Source of the DNA: an uncultured Helicobacter sp.
Lineage (GTDB): Bacteria; Campylobacterota; Campylobacteria; Campylobacterales; Helicobacteraceae
NCBI GenBank assembly: GCA_944325775.1
Contig: CALVBL010000001.1
Location: 1-64,000 of the forward strand
DNA length: 64,000 bases
Direction of reading: 5' to 3'
The number at the start of each line of letters is the position of its first letter. Position 1 is the stretch's first letter. The notes under the pieces were generated by a model, which searched no databases, was not told the DNA's origin, and worked only from the letters and a program-made list of their open reading frames with translations. Positions 41,445-51,055 of this stretch are shown one piece after another. The translations under genes were made by a program, and so were the position numbers.

Positions 41445-43787
41445 TCATCGATCACACAGACTTTTATATGCGCAATACTGACATGGCGTGGTCTTTTCCA
41501 CTGGCTCAAACACCCCATAGCCCTGTGTGCAATCCTCACAATCTTCCTTATGCACCCCTACTCTATCCTGCACGAGTACCGCATCTTTGGGAATCTCTAG
41601 CATGCTAAAATGTGCCTGCATAGCACGCAAGGTTTTGATAAGATTCTCTTTCTTGCCCTCTTTTTGTGGGATAGAATCCGCTTTTTTAATATCATAATAC
41701 ACTCCCTCCACTACCCCATATTTCGCACTAAGCGCACTCACATACAGCTCTAGGGCAAAATCCTCATTACTATCTTTAAAATTGTTTTTGTATTTATAAT
41801 CAATCACAAGCACCTTGCCATCGCTATTGCGCTGGATTCTATCCGCTCTAGCCTTACAAAACCTATAGTCCTCTAGCCTAAACTCCTCTAACTCCTGCTC
41901 TAAACCCAATATCTCAAACGCCCCATTCTTAGCGATATTCTCACGCTCAAAGTCAAAAAACCTCACCAAATCAAGCCATAAAATCTCGACATTCGCACGA
42001 TCTAGGGCATTATCAAGAATCTGCGCACGCAGATACGTTTCACAAGATTCTTGCACGCGATCTATATCCGCTAGATTCACCATCTTGCCCACATATGGCT
42101 CATACGCCCTCTGCAACGCCTCATGCACCAAAATCCCCATTGACGCTGCTGCACTTGCCTCTTCAGATTCTCTAAGTCCTAGCATATATTGAAAGCAGTA
42201 TTTGCGCTTACAGCGCACCAAAACATCAAAGCCCGTAGGCGAAAACACCTTATGTAGCCGCCCGACATAGCACTCCTGTTTGTAAATAGGGATTTGCTCC
42301 AAAGTATGCTCAAAGATACTCTGCGCACTCTCACTCACCTCGCAGCCTAGCTCCTCAAGCAAATGCGCGGGCGTGCTCTTATCGTCCTGCACACAGAATG
42401 CCACCGCTTCTTTTGCACCTAGAAGTAGGTTTTTATAATACAGCACTTGGAGTTTTTCTTTATCATAAGTCGTGGGGATACCGAGCCTTGAGCGCAATGC
42501 AGTGTTTAAAAACAAATCATTATCCCTAAAATGCGGTATCACACCATCATTGCAATCCACCAAAATCACATAGGGTAACTCCACACCTCTACTTTCAAGC
42601 GCACCTAAGACGCGGATCCTCCCACCATACACATCATCGACACTAAGCCTCTTAATCTCATGCAAGAAGCTCTGTGCCACCTCGCTAAAGCTCACATCTT
42701 CCCAAAATGCGCGCATTGCCTCGTATTGATACACGATCTCATCAATCTTCTGCCTAATCACGCCATATTGAGAAATATCCTGCACATCTGCAAAACCCTG
42801 TGCCACGCACTCACTTAGACTTGCTCCCCCCTCCTCTAAGCGTGCGCACAACGTAGCAAAAACCTCTGTATGCGCAAATGGCTTGCCCATAGCGTAGTTG
42901 CAGTTTCGCTCCCTATCTAGCACCTGCAAATAGCGCGTGAAATCCTCTTGGGGTAGCACGATGCTTATGTGCTCTGGCTCTATGCCGCGCGCAAGCCATT
43001 GTGCGATCTGCCCACGGATCGCGCCCACCTGCTCTATGCGCGAGAGAAATGAATACGCTTGTATGTGCTTAGCAGAATCTAGTGCCTCCTTTGATACCAA
43101 CACACCGCTAGGATACACAAAGGTATAGCGAAAATGTGAATCTAACTCCAGAGGCACATCAAAAATATCCCAAAATCCTTGTGTGTTTTGATACACATCA
43201 AAGCACACATGCACTTCGCACACACCTGATACTTCGCGCAAAATCGCACATTCTAGGGGACTTAGCACACCACAGAGCATAATTTTTATGCGCTCAAATT
43301 CCTCTAGCCACAAGCGCGCAAGGCTAAAATCCCAGCTCTTATACACCCACTCATGCCGCTCCAAAAAAGCACAATATCGCTCATACACCTCCTTAAGAAT
43401 CCTCAAATGATCCTCATACTCCCCATATGTATCAAGCAATGGAATCTCGCTAATGGCGATATTATGCACCAACAGCTCATCAAAAAATCGCAAAAAAAAC
43501 TCGCTAGACTGCAAATAAGCCAAAAAACTGCGCTCAAACACAAATCCGCACTCAAGGAGATTCACACGATCTCTGTCATACTCTCTAAGCACGCGGCTTA
43601 GGATAAATTTGCGCAAATGCGCGGGGATAATACTTCTATCTGGATAATACACCGCCTTAGCAAAAAACTCGCCTAGCAGCATACTCGGCGGGCAAATCCC
43701 CTCACTATAATGCTGGAGCAACGCACGCCTAGAGGGGAATAGCAGCAGTTCTTTGGAATGGAGATTCTGTAATGATGTGTGTTGCAC
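41445..43787 (-). CDS. addB: AddB-type recombination nuclease/helicase subunit
   Basis: GTG 43787 is preferred over TTG 43793 because AAGGA is 7 bases upstream; about 780 residues. N-terminal ELLLFPSRRALLQHY, a SFLSRIEQVGAIRGQIAQWL and ISIVLPQEDFTRYLQVL region of the inactivated helicase-like type, and a C-terminal PD-(D/E)xK nuclease: GILVHEALQRAYEP, FCKARADRIQRN, VLVIDYKYKN. Four Cys (CKRKYC..., CQYCAYKSLC) hold a 4Fe-4S cluster as in AddB. With AddA it resects double-strand breaks for RecA, and is needed for colonisation in H. pylori. addA is not adjacent. Confidence 0.9.
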   Translation of the reverse strand: MQHTSLQNLHSKELLLFPSRRALLQHYSEGICPPSMLLGEFFAKAVYYPDRSIIPAHLRKFILSRVLREYDRDRVNLLECGFVFERSFLAYLQSSEFFLRFFDELLVHNIAISEIPLLDTYGEYEDHLRILKEVYERYCAFLERHEWVYKSWDFSLARLWLEEFERIKIMLCGVLSPLECAILREVSGVCEVHVCFDVYQNTQGFWDIFDVPLELDSHFRYTFVYPSGVLVSKEALDSAKHIQAYSFLSRIEQVGAIRGQIAQWLARGIEPEHISIVLPQEDFTRYLQVLDRERNCNYAMGKPFAHTEVFATLCARLEEGGASLSECVAQGFADVQDISQYGVIRQKIDEIVYQYEAMRAFWEDVSFSEVAQSFLHEIKRLSVDDVYGGRIRVLGALESRGVELPYVILVDCNDGVIPHFRDNDLFLNTALRSRLGIPTTYDKEKLQVLYYKNLLLGAKEAVAFCVQDDKSTPAHLLEELGCEVSESAQSIFEHTLEQIPIYKQECYVGRLHKVFSPTGFDVLVRCKRKYCFQYMLGLRESEEASAAASMGILVHEALQRAYEPYVGKMVNLADIDRVQESCETYLRAQILDNALDRANVEILWLDLVRFFDFERENIAKNGAFEILGLEQELEEFRLEDYRFCKARADRIQRNSDGKVLVIDYKYKNNFKDSNEDFALELYVSALSAKYGVVEGVYYDIKKADSIPQKEGKKENLIKTLRAMQAHFSMLEIPKDAVLVQDRVGVHKEDCEDCTQGYGVFEPVEKTTPCQYCAYKSLCDR

Positions 43788-43941
43788 CGCCAAATCCTTT
43801 TAGTAATGTTTGAAAATCACAGAATCTACAGCCACCAGCGGTATTGTAGAATCTAGTGAATCTAAGCAAGTAGATTCAGATAATGTATGCCCGCCAAGAT
43901 TTTAATAATAGCAAAATAAACAGAGATTCATTCACCTGACA
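43788..43941. other. intergenic region between addB and tkt
   Basis: About 150 bp; no gene. Holds the 37-bp repeat copy and AGAATCT words. Confidence 0.6.
43854..43890. repeat. 37-bp dispersed repeat, copy 2
   Basis: 32/37 match to 19194-19230; GAATCTA-N6-TAGATTC core at 43858-43877. Confidence 0.7.
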
Positions 43942-45894
43942 TTAACACACCACAAGTGCCTTAGCCCTACTCACGACATTCTCCACACTAAAGCCAAATC
44001 GCTCAAACAACGCCTCGCCCTTGCCGCTCGCGCCAAAGCCATTCATTCCTATCACATCGTGGGCAAATACATACCACTCTAGAGCGCGTGAAGCCTCGAT
44101 AGCTAGGACCTTGCCCGTGCCAAAAAGCTGCTGCCTATACGCCTCATCTTGAGCTAGCAATAGATCAAAACAAGGCACACTCACCACGCGCGTGGCGATA
44201 CCTTGCTGCTCTAGGAGCTTTTGAGAATCTAGCGCAAGCTTGACCTCGCTACCACTAGCAAGTAGCACAAGGCGCGGATTGTGTGAATCTAGCGCACTCT
44301 CTTGGAGGACATAGCCTCCGCGCGCCACTGCCGCTGCATCAGCACCATCGCTCACGACCTCAAGATTCTGACGACTAAGCACAAATGCGCTAGGTGTGTG
44401 CTGCTGCAGTGCAACCTGCCAGCACGCGACATTTTCATTCCCATCGCATGGGCGGAATACAAGGAGATTTGGCATGGCGCGGAAGTGCGAGAGCTGCTCG
44501 ATAGGCTGATGTGTCGCGCCGTCCTCACCCACACCGATACTATCATGTGTGAAAACATACATCACACGCGCTTTCATCAGACTCGCCACGCGCACGCTAG
44601 GTGTAAGATAATCACTAAAAACAAAAAATGTCGCACAAAATGGCAAAAACACACCATAATTCGCGATACCATTGCAAATCGCGCCCATAGCGTGCTCACG
44701 GATACCAAAGTGCATATTGCGCCCATCTGGGAAATCTGGCTCGCCCTTTAGTTCGGTGTTGTTGCTCGGAGCCAAATCCGCACTCCCGCCCAAAAAGCCC
44801 TTCATACCCGCAGCGATCGCATTTAGGATCTCACCATTGCTCACGCGCGTGGCGATAGATTGTCCCTTTTGGTAGCTAGGATAGACGATGTGGCTAGGAT
44901 CTAGGAGTGAATCTATGCGCGCTTTTGTCTCTGGTGTGAGATTTTTCAGCCATTGATGATGAGTAAGCGCACCATTTTCTTTGACATTCAAAAACCGCAA
45001 TGCCACATCTTTGGGAATAATAAACTCGGCATCGCTATCAAACCCAAGCGCTGCCTTGGCTTGCGCGATAATATCTTTGCCCAAAGGCGCACCATGGGTT
45101 TTGTGGCTTCCCTCTAAACTTAGCGCACCCTTGCCGATGGTGGTGGTGGCGATGATGAGACTTGGCTTGCTAGCATTTATCGCACTCACAAGCGCAGTGT
45201 TGATGCTCTCATAATCATGTCCATCGCACGCTAGCACTTCCCAACCCTGCGCGCTAAAACGCTCTGTGATGTTTTCGTCAAACGCCTTTTGCACCGCCCC
45301 TTCGATACTAATACCATTGCTATCATAAATTACAATGAGATTTTCCAGTCTATGCAGTCCCGCAAGTGAGCACGCTTCATAGCTGATCCCCTCTTGCAAA
45401 TCCCCATCACCACAGAAACAAAAGACATTATGCGAGATGAGATTCTCACCTAGCAGCCCTTTAGCATATTTAGAGGCGAGTGCCATGCCCACTGCATTAG
45501 CGATCCCCTGCCCCAAAGGACCAGTAGTGATTTCCACACCGGGCGTATGAGCATATTCTGGGTGTCCGGGTGTCTTAGAATCTAACTGACGAAAGCACGA
45601 TAGATCCTCCTTGCTCACATCAAATCCCCACAAATGTAGCAGACTATACACAAGCGCGCTCGCATGCCCACCGCTAAAGACGACCCTATCGCGATTAAGC
45701 CACGATGGATCGCTAGGATCAAGATTCACATACAAACTCAAAATCGTGGCAATATCCGCTAAGCCCATAGGTGCGCCGGGATGTCCGCTGTTTGCGCGCT
45801 GCACCATATCTGCGCTCAAAAAGCGCAAGGTGTTTGCCATTCTTGCAAGCTGCAATTTGTCGCTATCATCAAGCCTAAGAGGGGTTGTCGGCAT
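43942..45894 (-). CDS. tkt: transketolase
   Basis: 650 residues, thiamine diphosphate enzyme of the pentose phosphate pathway. MVQRANSGHPGAPMGLADIA start, GPLGQGIANAVGMALA, FCGDGDLQEGISYEA (GDG motif), HKTHGAPLGKD, NMHFGIREHAMGAICNGIA and THDSIGVGEDGATHQPIEQL are intact. AAGGAC precedes ATG 45894. Divergent from waaF with a short promoter region; stand-alone. Confidence 0.96.
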   Translation of the reverse strand: MPTTPLRLDDSDKLQLARMANTLRFLSADMVQRANSGHPGAPMGLADIATILSLYVNLDPSDPSWLNRDRVVFSGGHASALVYSLLHLWGFDVSKEDLSCFRQLDSKTPGHPEYAHTPGVEITTGPLGQGIANAVGMALASKYAKGLLGENLISHNVFCFCGDGDLQEGISYEACSLAGLHRLENLIVIYDSNGISIEGAVQKAFDENITERFSAQGWEVLACDGHDYESINTALVSAINASKPSLIIATTTIGKGALSLEGSHKTHGAPLGKDIIAQAKAALGFDSDAEFIIPKDVALRFLNVKENGALTHHQWLKNLTPETKARIDSLLDPSHIVYPSYQKGQSIATRVSNGEILNAIAAGMKGFLGGSADLAPSNNTELKGEPDFPDGRNMHFGIREHAMGAICNGIANYGVFLPFCATFFVFSDYLTPSVRVASLMKARVMYVFTHDSIGVGEDGATHQPIEQLSHFRAMPNLLVFRPCDGNENVACWQVALQQHTPSAFVLSRQNLEVVSDGADAAAVARGGYVLQESALDSHNPRLVLLASGSEVKLALDSQKLLEQQGIATRVVSVPCFDLLLAQDEAYRQQLFGTGKVLAIEASRALEWYVFAHDVIGMNGFGASGKGEALFERFGFSVENVVSRAKALVVC

Positions 45895-45981
45895 ACAAGT
45901 CCTTTGTGCTAAAGATTATCGAAGTCTAAAGGAGGCAGATTCTAACAAAATAGAGTTTTTACAAACCTTAACAGAGTTTGC

Positions 45982-45987
45982 TATAAT
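45982..45987 (+). promoter_or_regulatory. -10 box TATAAT for waaF
   Basis: TTTGCTATAATGG, 31 bases before waaF. Confidence 0.65.
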
Positions 45988-46017
45988 GGCGACAATCCTA
46001 ATCTGTGGGCGTAATGT

Positions 46018-47154
46018 ATGATACAAACAATTCTTTTGCGATTGCCAAATTGGCTGGGTGATAGTGTGATGTGTGCGAGTGCGTTTGAAAAACTTAAAAT
46101 AATGTATCCAAACGCGCAATTTGTGCTAGTAGGCAGCTATGCGTGCGAGGTATTTAGACGCGATAAGCGCGTGCGAGCGATCTATATCGATGAGAGCAAA
46201 AAGGCAAAAAGCCGATTTTTGAGCCTCTATCGCTTATGTGCGCAAGTGCGCGAGCAAATTGGGCAGATCGATCTTGGCTTTTGTTTTAGCAACGGGTTTT
46301 TTGGCGCGCTCACACTTTATCTATGCAAGACGAAAGTGCGCGTAGGCTACGCTAAGAATCTACGCTCTGCTCTCCTCACACACGCACCCAAAATCCCAAC
46401 ACTAAAACCCCTCCACCAAGTGCAAAAATATGAATATCTTATTGAGGACTTTGTAGATTCTGCGATTTTTAGCTCCTTTGTGCCGCTATCTCTGGTGTAT
46501 GGCGAAAGCAGTAAGATAACGCGCAGTGCTACCAAACACATTGGGATCAATCCGGGCGCGGCGTTTGGCTGGGCGAAGTGCTGGGAGAAGGAGTATTTTG
46601 TCGAGATTATCACGCGTTTTGTGGCGCGAGGGTGGGAAGTCTATATCTTTGGCGATACACAAAACCTCATCACACAGCATAACGATCATATCCACGATCT
46701 AAGCAACCAAACTACCCTAGCCGAGCTGGTGGATAGTATCAAGACACTTGATCTCTTTATCACTAATGACAGTGGTCCTATGCACATCGCCGCAGCACTT
46801 GATACACCGACTATAGCGATTTTTGGCTCCACAGATACCGCGGATACCTGCCCATGGAATGAGAGCATAGCGCGAGAGTTTTTTCTACCCCCGCAGGCAT
46901 TGCTAGCAAAAGATTCACTAGATTCACTCCATTCTCCATCGCACACACCAAAGGACATCACGACACTAAACACCCTCACAGCTGGCAATCTCACGATCAT
47001 CAGCAAGCACCTACAATGCGCCCCATGCAAAAAGCGCACCTGCCCGCTCAAGCACCATCTGTGTATGAAATCCATCACACCCGATGAAGTCTTTGAATCT
47101 GCGCTCACTATACTAAGAAAATCCACGCCTAAAGAGCGCGAAAAGGAGCTATGA
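46018..47154 (+). CDS. waaF: ADP-heptose:LPS heptosyltransferase II
   Basis: 378 residues, GT9. ILLRLPNWLGDSVMCASAFE, then IGINPGAAFGWAKCWEKEYF and FITNDSGPMHIAAALDTP (SGP-H sugar-nucleotide motif), CAPCKKRTCPLKHHLCMKSI at the end matches WaaF. Adds the second heptose to the inner LPS core. An insert of about 25 residues (DSLDSLHSPSHTPKD) carries TAGATTC-like codons. Overlaps the next gene by 4 bases. Confidence 0.9.
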   Translation: MIQTILLRLPNWLGDSVMCASAFEKLKIMYPNAQFVLVGSYACEVFRRDKRVRAIYIDESKKAKSRFLSLYRLCAQVREQIGQIDLGFCFSNGFFGALTLYLCKTKVRVGYAKNLRSALLTHAPKIPTLKPLHQVQKYEYLIEDFVDSAIFSSFVPLSLVYGESSKITRSATKHIGINPGAAFGWAKCWEKEYFVEIITRFVARGWEVYIFGDTQNLITQHNDHIHDLSNQTTLAELVDSIKTLDLFITNDSGPMHIAAALDTPTIAIFGSTDTADTCPWNESIAREFFLPPQALLAKDSLDSLHSPSHTPKDITTLNTLTAGNLTIISKHLQCAPCKKRTCPLKHHLCMKSITPDEVFESALTILRKSTPKEREKEL

Positions 47155-47729
47155 TGATCTTTACATTTTCACCCACCACGCCATTGCAAAACTTTAAAAT
47201 TCTAAGTCAATGCCTCATACCGCGTCCCATCGCGTGGATTAGCACGATGAACGATAATGGCAATATCAACCTCGCGCCCTTTAGTTTTTTCGCACCAATA
47301 AGCCTAGAACCCACGATCCTAAGTGTGTGCCTGATGAAAAAAAGCGATGGCAGTATCAAGGACACACTACACAATGCTAAAACCTTCAAACGCGCAAGTA
47401 TCACGATCCCAAGCCCACAAGATTGCACACAAGTGCAGGCATGTTCCCAAGAATTTGAACAAGGCACAAGCGAGGCAAGCGAGCTGAACATACATCTAAG
47501 TAGCCTACTTAGCGACTATCCACCTGTACCTAGCAACTGCCAATGCGCGTTTTTTTGTGATTTTTATGATGTGTGGGACTTCCAAAGTGCGACAGACACG
47601 CTACTACTAGAGGTCAAACAATGCTTTGTAAATGCGGACTTTGAGAGTGAATCTAGCGAGGATCTGCGCTTTAGTCTTGAACCACTTGCACGCGCTGGCA
47701 GGGGATTCAAGATATTGCAAGATTTGTGA
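47151..47729 (+). CDS. flavin reductase-like FMN-binding protein
   Basis: 192 residues. LIPRPIAWISTMNDNGNINL followed by APFSFFAPISLEPTILSVCL is the flavin_reduct domain signature; KKSDGSIKDTLHNAKTFKRA is also typical. Family members bind FMN and reduce flavin or act as oxygenases' partners; substrate unknown. Overlaps waaF by 4 bases, so translationally coupled. A Cys-rich C-terminal part is unremarkable. Confidence 0.85.
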   Translation: MMIFTFSPTTPLQNFKILSQCLIPRPIAWISTMNDNGNINLAPFSFFAPISLEPTILSVCLMKKSDGSIKDTLHNAKTFKRASITIPSPQDCTQVQACSQEFEQGTSEASELNIHLSSLLSDYPPVPSNCQCAFFCDFYDVWDFQSATDTLLLEVKQCFVNADFESESSEDLRFSLEPLARAGRGFKILQDL

Positions 47730-47731
47730 GA

Positions 47732-47737
47732 TATAAT
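47732..47737 (+). promoter_or_regulatory. -10 box TATAAT
   Basis: GAGATATAATGCAGG right after the flavin reductase stop, 37 bases before the methyltransferase. Confidence 0.6.
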
Positions 47738-47773
47738 GCAGGACTTACCGAAACCATAATGCAAGGAGATTAT

Positions 47774-48709
47774 ATGCAATGTATCTTGTGCCACAGCAAT
47801 CAAGTAATTACCACAGAGCGCGTCCATAGAGAGAATCTCATCGCGCTATATCACAAATCCTTTGGGATTGATGTAGCCTCGCTTATCCCTAATGATTTAC
47901 TCTATATGCACTGCCAAGAATGTGATGTGAGGTTTTTTGTGTGTGAAGATGGTGGGATTCCTGCCGGTGATGATGCGTTTTATAATGCCCTCAATAGCCT
48001 ACCATGGTATTATTTTGATGAAAAACACGAATACCATTATGCCAAAACCTTCATCACTCCAGAATCTAAAGTGCTAGAAGTGGGTTGTGGCAAGGCTGCA
48101 TTTGCGGATTTCCTCCCACATAAAGAACAATATGTGGGATTAGAGTTTAGCACACAAGCCAAAGAAATGGCAGCCAAACGCGGTATAACCATACAAAATA
48201 TACCCATTGAGCAGTATTGCACACAGCATAGAGAGGAATTTGATGTAAGTTGCAGCTTCCAAGTGCTCGAACATATCAGCGATCCACACAGCTTCTTACG
48301 CGCACAAATCGCGTGTCTTAAGGCTATTAGGGGGGGGGATACACTAAAGCATCCATCACGGCTTATTATCGCTGTGCCTAGCGAAGATTCATTCCTGCGC
48401 TATTGTGTCAATGGCATACTCAATATGCCCCCACACCACATCTCAAGATTTAGCGACAAAACCCTCCAGCACATTGCCAAAATCTTTAATCTACATCTCA
48501 TAGATCTCTATCATGAACCCGTGCAGCCCGAACATATCGAGTTTTATAAAAGCACAATGTGGAGCAGAATTTTTCTACCCACACCACTGATTGATAGAGG
48601 AATCTTGCGAAAATTTATCAATAAAGCCGGAGTATTAGGAAAAAAGCTCATACAAATCCCACCAAATGCCTATGGACACACGGTTGTAGCAGTCTATGAG
48701 CTACAATAG
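47774..48709 (+). CDS. zinc-ribbon SAM methyltransferase, phase-variable
   Basis: ATG 47774 has AAGGAG 5 bases upstream; 311 residues. Two CxxC pairs near the start (CILCHSN and HCQECDVRFF) form a zinc ribbon as in sugar C-methyltransferases. VLEVGCGKAAFADFLP binds SAM; SFQVLEHISDPHSFL is a downstream motif. Probably modifies a deoxysugar on a surface glycan. G9 at 48330-48338 (about residue 186) reads IRGGD, in frame. A different tract length would remove the last 125 residues. Confidence 0.85.
   Translation: MQCILCHSNQVITTERVHRENLIALYHKSFGIDVASLIPNDLLYMHCQECDVRFFVCEDGGIPAGDDAFYNALNSLPWYYFDEKHEYHYAKTFITPESKVLEVGCGKAAFADFLPHKEQYVGLEFSTQAKEMAAKRGITIQNIPIEQYCTQHREEFDVSCSFQVLEHISDPHSFLRAQIACLKAIRGGDTLKHPSRLIIAVPSEDSFLRYCVNGILNMPPHHISRFSDKTLQHIAKIFNLHLIDLYHEPVQPEHIEFYKSTMWSRIFLPTPLIDRGILRKFINKAGVLGKKLIQIPPNAYGHTVVAVYELQ
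48330..48338. repeat. G9 contingency tract
   Basis: Nine G inside the zinc-ribbon methyltransferase; in frame. Confidence 0.9.
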
Positions 48710-48800
48710 GGAGATTAATAGGAGTTTGAATCTAGTTTTTACAATTTGCTAAGCTCTGTATGGATACAATGCCCACCTAAATCTCATCAAAGGAGCAATA

Positions 48801-50010
48801 ATGAAAATCCTAGAAATCTCACGCAGTGGGCAACTTTACTTAGGACAGTGGCGCACCAAATCCATAAAGCTTTTTGGCAAGCCCATCATCACTAGAGAAA
48901 TGCGTATAATAAGCAATTTGGGGGGGGGGCATAGCTGAAACCCTCTACATATACAAGGTCTTGGGCAAAAAAGTTTTAGAATCTCTGCGACACATACCAG
49001 AAACACTTTGGATTGGATCAAGCGGTATGCAAGCTGAGTTCGCCCGCGATATCGCCACCGATCCCGATCTCAAAGCAAAAGTCCTCACACTCTGCGCGGG
49101 ACTAGATCCCAAAAGTATAGAAACTATCACGCGTATCCTATCGCGTATGCGCACCGCCTACACGCAGGGCAAACCATACTGCGACACACTCACCAATGAA
49201 GAAACCCAAGAAATCGCACGCATAAGAGAGGAGTTTTACCCCAAAGTGCGGAAAGTCGCTCAAGGACTGTATTACACCGATGGGTTTTTGTCCTCCAAGC
49301 CTCTTGATGCCTGTGTGATCCTCTGTCGCCACCACCTACATCATCTACACGCAAGCACCCTAGAGGCGATACGACACAAAGACATCATCGATGTGGGAGC
49401 AAGCTTTGGTGATAGCGCGCTTGTGTTTCAGGGCTTTAGCGATAAAAACATCTATTCTTTTGAACCCACAAGCGAAGGCTATGAGGCTCTGCAAGAGACT
49501 ATCAAGCTAAATAATGCCACGCGTATAATCCCAGTCAAAAAAGCACTAGGAGCAAGCAAATCGCAAGGACACATCAGTATAAATGGTGGCTGCTCAAGCA
49601 TGGTGTTTGATAACCACACAACAACACAAGAAGTAGAAGTCATCACGTTGGATTCATTTGTGCGCGAGCATAATATACAGGTGGGATTTATCAAAGTCGA
49701 TATTGAGGGCTTTGAGCAGGAATTTCTCAAAGGTGCGAAAGAAACGATCATAGCGCAAAAGCCCGCCATGCTCATTAGCATCTACCACAAAGCCAGCGAT
49801 TTCTTTGAGATTAAGCCAATGATAGAATCTTGGAAACTCGGCTATACATTTAAAGTCGTTCAGCCAAGTGCCGCCACGCGCACACCACTCATTGACACTG
49901 TGCTATTGTGTGAGGTGGATTCTCTAATCACTTTAAATTCAGATTCTGAATCTACACAAGATTCTATAGGGTTAGATTCAAACTTAAAATCTAATGAATC
50001 TAGATTCTAA
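48801..50010 (+). pseudogene. FkbM-family methyltransferase, switched off by G10
   Basis: ATG 48801 follows AAAGGAG. The first 40 codons read MKILEISRSGQLYLGQWRTK through ISNLGGGHS, then TGA at about 48935. After the G10 tract (48920-48929) the real frame continues as GIAETLYIYKVLGKKVLESL and on to a complete FkbM domain: DIIDVGASFGDSALVF, IYSFEPTSEGYEAL, VGFIKVDIEGFEQEFLKG. With G9 the whole 400-residue gene would be open. So this is a contingency locus in the OFF state, not a dead gene. O-methylation of a glycan is the likely activity. Confidence 0.88.
48920..48929. repeat. G10 contingency tract (OFF)
   Basis: Ten G followed by CATAGCTGA; out of frame by one. Flank resembles the tract at 38462 (CATAGCAGA). 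Confidence 0.9.
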
Positions 50011-50169
50011 ATCCACCTATAAATCTAATTCAAGGCTTGCCGAAATTCTAAGATTACTAAAGAAGCTGCGGCTTTGCCTTGTTCTGTGCGTAAAGATTTA
50101 AATGCTTTTCAAGGGGCGGCGCAGAGGGATTTTCTAGATATAAATGAGCAAGCCAAATTTCTAAATCCT

Positions 50170-51054
50170 CTAGCACTTCGTGCGCTCATCACGTTCCTTC
50201 TCCTGCTCTTTATACAGCACAGCACAACCCTTAGCAAGCTCGCGAATCTGCAAGATGTAGTTTTGTCTCTGCGCCACAGAAATAGCCTTGCGTGCATCTA
50301 GCACATTAAAAAAATGGCTCGCAAGCATTGTATAATCATACGCTGGGAGCGGGAGCTGCGCCTCTAGGCAGTGTGTCGCCTCATCTTTTGCCTGCTCAAA
50401 AAACCCAAAAAGCTTGCTTACATCAGCGACTTCAAAGTGGTATTTGCTAAACTCATATTCGCCCTCTTTATGCACATCACGATAATACACGCTCTGACCT
50501 TGTGAATCCACGCCCCAGCATATATCAAACACATTCTCCACACCCTGTATATACATCGCCAATCTTTCCACGCCATAGGTGATTTCCACCGCTACAGGCT
50601 CACAGGGTAACCCACCCACTTGCTGAAAATATGTGAATTGTGTAACCTCCATACCATCAAGCCACACTTCCCAGCCAAGCCCCCAAGCCCCGAGTGTTGG
50701 TGATTCCCAATTATCCTCCACAAAGCGCACATCATGCCTATGCAGATCCAGCCCCAACGCCTCTAAACTGCGTAAATACAGCTCTTGGATATTGCTGGGG
50801 TTTGGTTTAATGAGTACTTGAAACTGATAATAGCTCCCTAGGCGATTTGGATTTTCCCCATAGCGCCCATCAGTAGGGCGCCTAGAGGGTGCGACATACG
50901 CCACACTCCATGGCTTAGAATCTAAACTACGCAAAAGTGTAAATGGGTGAAAAGTCCCCGCACCCGCAGGAATATCATAAGGCTGCACAATGAGGCAACC
51001 CTGCTCTTTCCAAAACTCCTGCAACGCCAGTAAGATATCCGAAAAACTACGCAT
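50170..51054 (-). CDS. glyQ: glycyl-tRNA synthetase alpha subunit
   Basis: 294 residues from ATG 51054 (AAAGGAGAATA). LALQEFWKEQGCLIVQPYDI, PSRRPTDGRYGENPNRLGSY and YQFQVLIKPNPSNIQELYLR are the catalytic motifs of the bacterial alpha2beta2 enzyme. The beta subunit (glyS) is not in the window. Starts one base after the stop of the upstream DUF89 gene. Confidence 0.95.
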   Translation of the reverse strand: MRSFSDILLALQEFWKEQGCLIVQPYDIPAGAGTFHPFTLLRSLDSKPWSVAYVAPSRRPTDGRYGENPNRLGSYYQFQVLIKPNPSNIQELYLRSLEALGLDLHRHDVRFVEDNWESPTLGAWGLGWEVWLDGMEVTQFTYFQQVGGLPCEPVAVEITYGVERLAMYIQGVENVFDICWGVDSQGQSVYYRDVHKEGEYEFSKYHFEVADVSKLFGFFEQAKDEATHCLEAQLPLPAYDYTMLASHFFNVLDARKAISVAQRQNYILQIRELAKGCAVLYKEQEKERDERTKC

Positions 51055-51055
51055 A

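Noticed and set aside
44302..44751. 149-codon plus-strand frame inside tkt
   Set aside because: Opposite strand of a clear transketolase; no ribosome site and His/Arg/Thr-rich composition.
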